Shown piece by piece: positions 31,210 to 37,071 of a DNA stretch of 37,654 nt. This stretch comes from Lentzea aerocolonigenes (GTDB lineage: Bacteria > Actinomycetota > Actinomycetes > Mycobacteriales > Pseudonocardiaceae). The translations under genes were made by a program, and so were the position numbers. Position 1 is the first letter of the stretch. Each line of letters opens with the position of its first letter. The stretch lies in NCBI RefSeq assembly GCF_000955955.1, contig NZ_JYJG01000256.1, positions 1 through 37,654 on the forward strand. Reading direction: 5' to 3'. A model generated the notes under the pieces. The model was not told the origin of the DNA. It was given only the letters and a program-made list of their open reading frames with translations, and made no database searches.

Positions 31210-31222
31210 ACGCCTTCTCCCC

Positions 31223-32422
31223 TCAAGAGGCTGATTCCCACTCAACACCTCTTGTGGGTGAAGCGGCAACCACCCCCGCTGCCACCAGAACTCCCGCGCC
31301 GCCGGCCGCGATCAGCGTCAGCTGCGGCCCGATGACGTCGATGAGCAGACCACCGCCGATGTACGAAACTGCCGCTGCCACACCAATTCCGCCGTAGAAG
31401 TTGCCGAACACCCTGCCCGTCCGATCACCGGGCACGAGCCGCTGGATCAGCGTGCTGTGCGCGACGTCCATCGCCGCGATGCCCAGCCCGCGCACGGCTT
31501 GCAGCGCGAACGCCGACGCGACGCCCCACGCGAGACCGGTGCACAGGTTGCCCGCACTGCTGATCACGAACCCGGTGACGAGCATCGCGACCATGCTCAT
31601 CCGCGTTGATCCCTTGGCCAGCAAGGCATACCCGATCAGCAGACCAATGCCGACCGCGCCGAGGATGACGCCCGCGATGCTCTCCGACTGGCCGAACACC
31701 ACGACGGTCAGCTGCAGCACGGCGACGTCGTCGATCGCCGTGCACGCCACCACACCGCAGAACCCCAGGAAGATGATCCGCAGCGCCCGGTTGCGCCAGA
31801 TCTCGCCCAGGCCTTCCCTGGCGTCGGCGAACACGGACTCCCCCGGCTCGGAAGCAACCATCAGCCTCGGCAGCCGCAGCAACAACAACGCGGACACACC
31901 GAACGAAACGGCGTCCACGAGCAGCACGCCACGCGTGTCGAGGAACGTCAGCAGCGCGGCGGCGAGGAACGGCCCGATCACGTCCGCGCTGTTGGAACCC
32001 AGGCCCAGCGCGGTGTTCGCCGGCCCGAGGTCCTTCTGCGCCACCAGGCTCGGCACGGCCGCCCGCGAGGCCGGGATGAAGATCTGCCCGATCACCGCGC
32101 GCAGACCGACCAGCACGAGCAGGATCGGCAACGGCGGCAGCGTGAACGCGATGGCCGCCAGCAGCACGCCCTGCGCCAGTTCGCAGACGATCATGACCGT
32201 GCGCCGGTCGAACCGGTCGCTGATGACACCTGTCAGCGGGCTGAGCAACGACGGCGCGAAGTCGCCCACGAGCAGCAGCGCGGCCACCGCGACCGCTTTC
32301 CCGAGCACGGACTGCACGTGCAGCATCAGCGTGACGAGGCTGAGCGCATCCCCCACAACCGAAACGACCCGTGCGGTGCAGAGCGCGCGCAACGGGCCGT
32401 TGTCCTTCAGAAGCGTCAGCAC
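31223..32422 (-). CDS. MFS exporter, probably siderophore-related
   Basis: This is a 399-aa membrane protein of the major facilitator superfamily with 12 predicted helices. The motif GVISDRFDRRTVMIVCELAQG matches the helix 2-3 loop of EntS-like drug/siderophore exporters. The start is GTG 32422, 4 bases after the stop of the iron-siderophore binding protein gene and without its own ribosome site, so it is probably translationally coupled. Position behind an iron box suggests release or recycling of a siderophore, but the sequence alone does not give the substrate. Confidence 0.82.
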   Translation of the reverse strand: MLTLLKDNGPLRALCTARVVSVVGDALSLVTLMLHVQSVLGKAVAVAALLLVGDFAPSLLSPLTGVISDRFDRRTVMIVCELAQGVLLAAIAFTLPPLPILLVLVGLRAVIGQIFIPASRAAVPSLVAQKDLGPANTALGLGSNSADVIGPFLAAALLTFLDTRGVLLVDAVSFGVSALLLLRLPRLMVASEPGESVFADAREGLGEIWRNRALRIIFLGFCGVVACTAIDDVAVLQLTVVVFGQSESIAGVILGAVGIGLLIGYALLAKGSTRMSMVAMLVTGFVISSAGNLCTGLAWGVASAFALQAVRGLGIAAMDVAHSTLIQRLVPGDRTGRVFGNFYGGIGVAAAVSYIGGGLLIDVIGPQLTLIAAGGAGVLVAAGVVAASPTRGVEWESAS

Positions 32423-32426
32423 ACGG

Positions 32427-33419
32427 TCATCGTGCCAACACCTGTTCGAGCTGGTCAGCCAATTTATTCATGATCTTGGCGTACGAGGAGCAGCTCAGCG
32501 GGGCCACGGCGTTCCACTCGACGAACCGGTTGGCCTGCACGGCCGGGAGCGCCTGGAAGACCGGGTGGCCTTCCTTCATCTTCTCCGGGTTCAACACGTG
32601 CGCGCGGGTGTCCCACATGATCACGTGCTCTTTGTACGTGCCGGAGTTCTCCCACGACAGCGACTGGAAGTAGCCGCCGCCCTCGCTGTCGGGCTTCTCG
32701 GGCGTGAGCAGCGGCAGCCCGAGTTCCTTCTGGTACCAGTCGAGGTCCGGGTTGCGGGCGGGCACGGCGACGTAGAACAGCTTCGGATCCGCGCCGACGA
32801 CCTGGATCTTCTGGCCGGCGTCCGTCATCTTCCTGCCCACGGCCTTGAGCCGGTCGGCCGCCTTGGTGAACTCGGCCTCGCCGGCCTTCACCTCGGCCGA
32901 GTCGACGTCCGCGCCGAGCGACTTCGCCAGGTCGCGGAAGCGCTTGATCCCGTCCGGCAGCTGGATCTTCGACTGTCCGATGCCGACGGTCGGGGCGACC
33001 TTGAGCACCTTCTCCTCGAACTCGGCCGTGAGGTGCCAGAGCCCGGTGACCTCCGGGTAGTAGCCCGCGACGACCAGGTCGGCGTTCAGCGCGGCGAACT
33101 TCTCGAAGTCGATCTCGCCGTAGCCGGGTCCGGTGATGTCGGTGACCTGGCTCGGGTCGATGCTGCCCGCCTCGGGGTCGGTGCTGCCGTCCGGACGCTT
33201 CAGCGGGCCGAACGTGCCGACGACGTTGATCCCGTAGTCCTTCAGAGCACCTGCCGCGGACACCTGCGCGACGACGCGCTCCGGCCGCTTGGGAGCGGTG
33301 ACCTCCTTGCCGCGGTCGTCCTTGAACGACCACTGGCCACCCGGCTGCTCCGCCGGGGCGTTACCACCGCACCCGGCGACCAGGCCGAGCAGCAGAACCG
33401 CGGCGACTGTCCTGCGCAC
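32427..33419 (-). CDS. Iron-siderophore ABC transporter substrate-binding lipoprotein (FecB/FepB-type)
   Basis: This is a 330-aa lipoprotein of the class III periplasmic-binding fold that captures ferric siderophores. The GTG at 33419 follows AGGAGGTGG. The lipobox is LVAGC (Cys17). Family features are FKDDRGKEVTAPKRPERVVAQ at the start, then FEKFAALNADLVVAGYYPE, and the long backbone helix FRDLAKSLGADVDSAE. An iron box lies just upstream. The matching permease and ATPase genes are absent, so it must use a transporter encoded elsewhere or serve a shared one. It is followed by the MFS exporter. Confidence 0.88.
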   Translation of the reverse strand: MRRTVAAVLLLGLVAGCGGNAPAEQPGGQWSFKDDRGKEVTAPKRPERVVAQVSAAGALKDYGINVVGTFGPLKRPDGSTDPEAGSIDPSQVTDITGPGYGEIDFEKFAALNADLVVAGYYPEVTGLWHLTAEFEEKVLKVAPTVGIGQSKIQLPDGIKRFRDLAKSLGADVDSAEVKAGEAEFTKAADRLKAVGRKMTDAGQKIQVVGADPKLFYVAVPARNPDLDWYQKELGLPLLTPEKPDSEGGGYFQSLSWENSGTYKEHVIMWDTRAHVLNPEKMKEGHPVFQALPAVQANRFVEWNAVAPLSCSSYAKIMNKLADQLEQVLAR

Positions 33420-33436
33420 TTGTCCACCTCCTGAAA

Positions 33437-33455
33437 TTAGGCTTACCTAACCTAA
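33437..33455 (-). promoter_or_regulatory. Iron box (IdeR/DmdR-type operator)
   Basis: The 19-bp site matches the actinobacterial iron-box consensus at 16 of 19 positions by my alignment, with intact TTAGGTTAGG and CCTAA arms. It begins 17 bases upstream of the lipoprotein GTG at 33419. Iron-loaded IdeR/DmdR would repress transcription here. The divergent small gene starting at 33499 shares this region. Confidence 0.85.
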
Positions 33456-33498
33456 CAGGACGCTTCAGAAGGTCCGCCACACCGGCAGGTTGGTCACC

Positions 33499-33849
33499 GT
33501 GCGGAACCACTTGACGACAGGGCGTCGATTCGCCGTCGTCGTCGCACTGATGCTCATCGCGGTTTTCGCCGTCACCCCGATGTGCCCGCCGGAGCCCGCG
33601 CACCACGGCGCGTTCACGCCCGGCATCTCCGGGGAGTTCTGCCACCACGGCGCCACCCACCACCTGACCGCCGCCGCGCCCGCCCAGGCCGCCGTTCAGG
33701 CAAGCGCCGCGTCCCTCACCCTGCCGGACACGGGCTTCGCGGTCGTCTCGCGTCCCACTGCCACGGGCGAGTCGTTGGGGCTCGGATGTGCGTGGGCGCT
33801 GAAGAAGTTGGCGTCCCGTGTCGATACGGAGCCGGCTCCTTCGACGTGA
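33499..33849 (+). CDS. Small exported Cys/His-rich protein of unknown function
   Basis: This is a 116-aa protein that I do not recognise. A basic start and one hydrophobic segment (RRFAVVVALMLIAVFAV) form a signal peptide or anchor. The region after it has MCPPEPAHHG and GEFCHHGATHH, two His-rich clusters next to Cys that could bind metal. The C-terminal half is Ala/Ser-rich with one further Cys. I prefer GTG 33499, with AGG about 9 nt upstream, to the TTG at 33490. It is divergent from the iron lipoprotein, with the iron box 44 bases upstream, so iron or other metal regulation is possible. Confidence 0.6.
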   Translation: MRNHLTTGRRFAVVVALMLIAVFAVTPMCPPEPAHHGAFTPGISGEFCHHGATHHLTAAAPAQAAVQASAASLTLPDTGFAVVSRPTATGESLGLGCAWALKKLASRVDTEPAPST

Positions 33850-33882
33850 CAGCAGAGGCAGGTATCGGATCGGGAGGACGCC

Positions 33883-34200
33883 ATGATCGCCAATCTCATC
33901 GCCACGCTGGTCGAGGAGGACCTCGCGGAGGACGACGGCGTGCTGGCGCCCGACGACCGGCTGACCTGCCACGTGCATGGCAGGTGGATCCACCAGTGCG
34001 TGGCGTCTCCCCTGCACGTCAACCCGGTCACGCGACACCGCTGGTGCCGAGGCTGCGACGCCGAGCTGGGCGTGGTGGTCGACGAACTCTCCGGTGATGT
34101 CGCGATGCGCTGCCCCCGCTGTGGGTGCGGGGGCAGCGCCGCCACCAACCGGCTGATCGCCGCCTGCCGCGCCTCGATCTCGGCGCGCCGCGCCGCCTGA
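33883..34200 (+). CDS. Small zinc-ribbon-like protein of unknown function
   Basis: This is a 105-aa protein that I cannot assign. The ATG at 33883 has GGGAGG 5 nt upstream, which supports translation. It contains CxH (LTCHVHG), WCRGCDAE and CPRCGCGG, suggesting one zinc ribbon made from the two C-x-x-C knuckles. A short acidic N-terminus (EEDLAEDDG) precedes the ribbon and a basic helix (SISARRAA) ends the protein. It starts 33 bases after the previous gene, so the two may share a transcript. Confidence 0.65.
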   Translation: MIANLIATLVEEDLAEDDGVLAPDDRLTCHVHGRWIHQCVASPLHVNPVTRHRWCRGCDAELGVVVDELSGDVAMRCPRCGCGGSAATNRLIAACRASISARRAA

Positions 34201-34204
34201 TCGG

Positions 34205-34228
34205 GCTGAACCGAGTCCGCTGTTCGGC
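34205..34228 (+). terminator. Hairpin after the zinc-ribbon gene
   Basis: GCTGAAC (34205-34211) and GTTCGGC (34222-34228) can pair over 7 bp with one G-U and a 10-base loop; one more G-C pair extends the stem. It starts 4 bases after the stop codon. There is no T tract, so termination is plausible but unproven. Confidence 0.4.
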
Positions 34229-34233
34229 CGTAC

Positions 34234-34271
34234 GCCTCCTCAGAAGTCCGATTCCCGACTCCTGAGGAGGC
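34234..34271 (+). promoter_or_regulatory. Long hairpin that buries the ribosome binding site of the first NlpC/P60 gene
   Basis: The arms 34234-34243 (GCCTCCTCAG) and 34262-34271 (CTGAGGAGGC) are perfect complements. After one mismatch the stem continues with AGTC/GACT (34245-34248 and 34257-34260) around an 8-base loop. The 3' arm contains the GAGGAGG Shine-Dalgarno of the GTG at 34275, so folding would block translation. It could be a translational switch or a terminator followed by re-initiation. Confidence 0.6.
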
Positions 34272-34274
34272 CGC

Positions 34275-35246
34275 GTGCCCGGCCGACGTGCTGCAAGGAC
34301 GACCGCTCTGGCCGCTGTGATCGCCGCGACGGTGGTGTCGATGCCCACGGCGCACGCCCAGCCCGCCGACGACGCGCTGAAGGCCTACACCGACCTGACC
34401 CGCGAGGCCGAGAAGCTCACCCAGGACCACCTCAAGGCCCAGAGCGACCTGGCCAGGGCGAACGCGATCGTGGGTGCCGCCACCGAGGCGGAGAAGAAGG
34501 CGCTGGCCGAGTCGGAGCAGTACCGCGGCCAGGTCGACGTGCTGACCACGGCGTCGTTCGAGGGCGCGCGGCTCAACAACCTGTCGGCGTTCCTGACGTC
34601 GACGTCCCAGCAGGACTTCCTGGAGCGGATGTCGGCGATGAACATGATCGCCGCCGACCAGAACGACGCCGTGTCGCGGATGACCGCCACGCTCAACGCG
34701 GCGACGGTGGCGCGCAACGACGCCACCAAGGCCGCGGCCGCCGCCGAGAAGTTCGCCGCGGACGTCTCCACCCGCAAGGTCGCCATGGACCAGCAGGTCA
34801 CGACCGCGCGGACCAAGTACCAGTCGCTGTCCGCGCCGCAGAAGCAGACGCTGGCGGCTCCCGGCCCGGTGGTGAACGTGCCGGTGCCGGCGGGTGCGGC
34901 CGGGGCGGCGCTGAGCTTCGCGCTGAGCCAGCAGGGCAAGCCGTACGTGTTCGGCTCCAACGGGCCGAACTCGTGGGACTGCTCGTCGCTGATGCAGGCC
35001 TCGTACCGGGCGGCCGGTGTCACGATCCCCCGCGTCACCTATGACCAGGCGAAGATCGGCCGCGGGGTGACGCGCGCGCAGGTCGCGCCGGGCGACCTCA
35101 TCATTTACTACGCAGGTCAGTCGCACGTGGCCATGGCGGTGGACAGCGTCAACGCGGTGCACGCGTCCACCGAGGGTGTGCCGGTGAAAATCGCGAACAT
35201 CGACTCGATCGGACCCATTTCGGTGATTCGCCGGGTCGTCGGGTGA
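34275..35246 (+). CDS. NlpC/P60 peptidoglycan endopeptidase (first copy)
   Basis: This is a 323-aa secreted cell-wall hydrolase related to RipA-type enzymes that cut D-Glu to diaminopimelate bonds. A signal peptide (1-28, ending AHA) is followed by a coiled-coil region (about 32-190) rich in Ala, Lys and Glu. The NlpC/P60 domain (about 208-323) has catalytic Cys236 in SWDCSSLMQASYR, His284 in SHVAMAVD, and a later His in AVHASTEGVPVK. The coiled coil probably holds the enzyme inactive until a partner binds, as known for this family. The GTG at 34275 has GAGGAGG 4 nt upstream, inside a hairpin. A paralogue follows on the same strand. Confidence 0.9.
   Translation: MPGRRAARTTALAAVIAATVVSMPTAHAQPADDALKAYTDLTREAEKLTQDHLKAQSDLARANAIVGAATEAEKKALAESEQYRGQVDVLTTASFEGARLNNLSAFLTSTSQQDFLERMSAMNMIAADQNDAVSRMTATLNAATVARNDATKAAAAAEKFAADVSTRKVAMDQQVTTARTKYQSLSAPQKQTLAAPGPVVNVPVPAGAAGAALSFALSQQGKPYVFGSNGPNSWDCSSLMQASYRAAGVTIPRVTYDQAKIGRGVTRAQVAPGDLIIYYAGQSHVAMAVDSVNAVHASTEGVPVKIANIDSIGPISVIRRVVG
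35153..35188 (+). repeat. 36-bp direct repeat, copy 1
   Basis: Exact 36-base match to 36362-36397, in the corresponding 3' codons of the two NlpC/P60 genes. Surrounding codons differ at synonymous sites. Confidence 0.9.
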
Positions 35247-35327
35247 CGCTTCTCTCCCACCCCGCGATAAACCGACGTAGGCGACTGTGAGAGCGTGCGA
35301 GTCGGTGAACTGTTGAGGACCCGGCGG

Positions 35328-35356
35328 TAGACGAACACCAGGCCGTTCCGTAACCT
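35328..35356 (+). promoter_or_regulatory. Candidate promoter of the second NlpC/P60 gene
   Basis: TAGACG (35328-35333) and TAACCT (35351-35356) are spaced by 17 bases, a good vegetative -35/-10 pair for actinomycetes. Transcription from about 35363 would give a leader of about 106 bases that includes the hairpin at 35409-35442. Confidence 0.45.
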
Positions 35357-35408
35357 GTCCGAGACCTTCGGCCCAGCAGTTAACCCACTCGGGGCACACG
35401 CCAAGGTT

Positions 35409-35442
35409 GCCGCCTCACACGCAGTAGTTCTCGCGAGGCGGC
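35409..35442 (+). promoter_or_regulatory. Leader hairpin of the second NlpC/P60 gene
   Basis: GCCGCCTC (35409-35416) and GAGGCGGC (35435-35442) form a perfect 8-bp stem with an 18-base loop, ending 26 bases before the GTG at 35469. The Shine-Dalgarno AAAGGAGGA lies downstream of the stem and stays free. It may be an mRNA stability or attenuation element, or a remnant of termination after the first copy. Confidence 0.45.
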
Positions 35443-35468
35443 TGCCATGACAAAGGAGGACCCGCGAC

Positions 35469-36455
35469 GTGCTGTCGCACCCCTCACGCCGCACCGTGCG
35501 TGGAGCACTCGTGGCGACCGCAGCGGTCGTCGCAGCAGCCCTCCCCACGGCGCCGGCCACCGCACAGCCTTCCCCCGCGGACGCGCTCAAGAAGTACAAC
35601 GAGCTGTCCGAGAAGGCATCTCAGCTCAACCAGGACCACCTGAAGGCCAAGGACGACCTCGCGGCCAAGCAGGGTGAACTGGACAAGGCCAAGGGCGATC
35701 TCGCGAACGCCCAGAAGGCCGAGGAGTCCCTCCGCGGACACGTCGACGTCCTCACCGAGTCCACGTTCGAGGGCGCGCGCTTCAACCAGATCTCCGCGCT
35801 GCTCGTGAGCGACTCGCAGCAGGACTTCCTCAACCGCATGTCGGCCATCAACATCCTCGCGGCCGACAACGCGGAGGCGCTGAAGAACCTGACGGACGCG
35901 GTCAACGCCGCGGACGCCGCGACGAAGACGGCCAACGACGCCACCGAGGCGTCGAAGAAGCTGCTCGGCGAGATCGAGGCCAAGAAGGCCGACCTCGACA
36001 AGCAACTCGCCGAGGCGCAGGCGCAGTACCGGTCGCTGAGCAACACGGTCAAGAACCAGCTGGCCAACTCCGGCGACATGTCGAACATCTCGGTGCCGGC
36101 GGGCACCGCGGGCAGGGCACTGCAGTTCGCCCTGGACCAGCGCGGCAAGCGGTACGTCTACGGCTCCAACGGCCCGGACACCTGGGACTGCTCCTCGCTG
36201 ATCCAGGCCGCGTACCGCTCGGCCGGCGTCACCATCGGCCGCACCAGCTACGCCCAGGCGGCCGCGGGTCGCCCGGTCAGCCGCAGCGAGGTCAAGGCCG
36301 GCGACATCATCGTCTACTACTCCAGCCAGTCCCACGTGGCCATGGCTGTGGACGGCATCCGCGCGGTGCACGCGTCCACCGAGGGTGTGCCGGTGAAGAT
36401 CGCCGACATCGACTCGATCGGCCCGATCTCGGTCATCCGCCGTATCGAGGGCTGA
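35469..36455 (+). CDS. NlpC/P60 peptidoglycan endopeptidase (second copy)
   Basis: This is a 328-aa paralogue of the preceding gene with the same layout: a signal peptide (1-32, ending ATA), a coiled coil (about 35-190), and a catalytic domain with Cys241 in TWDCSSLIQAAYR and His289 in SHVAMAVDGI. The last 30 residues are nearly identical to the first copy, while the coiled coils have diverged. The start is GTG 35469 with AAAGGAGGA about 9 nt upstream; the ATG at 35447 is in another frame. The gene is separated from the first copy by 222 bases with its own candidate promoter and hairpin. Two strong terminators follow. Confidence 0.9.
   Translation: MLSHPSRRTVRGALVATAAVVAAALPTAPATAQPSPADALKKYNELSEKASQLNQDHLKAKDDLAAKQGELDKAKGDLANAQKAEESLRGHVDVLTESTFEGARFNQISALLVSDSQQDFLNRMSAINILAADNAEALKNLTDAVNAADAATKTANDATEASKKLLGEIEAKKADLDKQLAEAQAQYRSLSNTVKNQLANSGDMSNISVPAGTAGRALQFALDQRGKRYVYGSNGPDTWDCSSLIQAAYRSAGVTIGRTSYAQAAAGRPVSRSEVKAGDIIVYYSSQSHVAMAVDGIRAVHASTEGVPVKIADIDSIGPISVIRRIEG
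36362..36397 (+). repeat. 36-bp direct repeat, copy 2
   Basis: Exact 36-base match to 35153-35188, at the equivalent position of the second NlpC/P60 gene. Confidence 0.9.
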
Positions 36456-36473
36456 GCTCGTTCGTTCGCCGGG

Positions 36474-36503
36474 AGCGCCCCTTGCCTTCGGGCAGGGGGC
36501 GCT
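36474..36503 (+). terminator. 13-bp stem with TTCG tetraloop
   Basis: The arms 36474-36486 and 36491-36503 pair over 13 bp with one G-U, closed by the very stable TTCG tetraloop (36487-36490). It begins 18 bases after the second NlpC/P60 stop. A short TTCTGT follows. This is the best intrinsic terminator in the window. Confidence 0.88.
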
Positions 36504-36530
36504 TCTGTCGCTTCAGCGGGGTGTGTTCGT

Positions 36531-36572
36531 GCAACGGGCCGGGCTTCTCCGCTGAGAGGCCCGGCCCGTTGC
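36531..36572. terminator. 19-bp hairpin, second terminator between convergent genes
   Basis: The arms 36531-36544 and 36559-36572 are perfect complements (GCAACGGGCCGGGC). The stem continues with a T-G wobble and TCTC/GAGA around a CGCT loop, 19 bp in all. It lies 27 bases after the TTCG hairpin and upstream of the stop of the opposing HesB-like gene, so it can insulate both directions. Confidence 0.82.
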
Positions 36573-36673
36573 ATTCACGGTGGACAGCCCCCAGCCGTCT
36601 ACAGCGGAGGGCGCGTGTGCCATCTCAAGTGATCACCCCGAAATCTCCGGACCACGGCGGAAGCGTGAGCCGG

Positions 36674-36976
36674 TCAGTTCGGCTGGTCCTGGCGACCGAT
36701 CGCGAAGGCCGGGTTGCCCTCGGAGTCCTCGCGCACGTCGAGGACCTTGTCCTCCAGGTACTGGGCCGCGGCCGGCTCCATGATGACCTTGGCGCCCGCG
36801 GGAGCTGCCACGACCTCGTCGCCGTCGACGGGTTCGCTCAGCGACAGTTCGAGCGCGGCCTGGCTGTTCTGCTCGACCGCGAGAGCGAAGCGCAGGCCGA
36901 CGCCGTCGTCGGTGGCGGCTGACTGCGACGTCAGCTCGTTGATGACCTCGGCAGCCATCGGCGTCACTTCGAGCAT
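36674..36976 (-). CDS. HesB/IscA-like protein lacking cysteines
   Basis: This is a 100-aa protein with the A-type iron-sulfur carrier fold pattern: LEVTPMAAEVINELT at the start, VGLRFALAVE, then VDGDEVVAAPAGAKVIMEPAAAQYLEDKVLDV and the terminal NPAFAI. Classical HesB/IscA proteins hold a cluster with three conserved cysteines; this one has none. It therefore cannot carry a cluster in the usual way and may have a different role. The ATG at 36976 follows AAGGGG 6 nt upstream; the longer frame adds residues from the non-coding leader. No suf or isc genes are nearby. Confidence 0.78.
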   Translation of the reverse strand: MLEVTPMAAEVINELTSQSAATDDGVGLRFALAVEQNSQAALELSLSEPVDGDEVVAAPAGAKVIMEPAAAQYLEDKVLDVREDSEGNPAFAIGRQDQPN

Positions 36977-37071
36977 GTCGGCCCCTTCAGGCAGGAAACA
37001 AGAAACTCGTCCGGTGTTCCCTGGATCGGCCGACCTCAATCACCGTTCAGCGAATTGGCAGGTGAATGGAC

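Noticed and set aside
33721..33849. LPDTG sorting motif in the small Cys/His-rich protein
   Set aside because: LPDTG is present, but it is followed by polar residues and not by a proper membrane helix and basic tail.
35247..35468. c-di-AMP (ydaO-type) riboswitch upstream of the second NlpC/P60 gene
   Set aside because: The position is attractive, because such switches precede cell-wall hydrolase genes in actinobacteria, but I cannot find the conserved ydaO core segments by eye.
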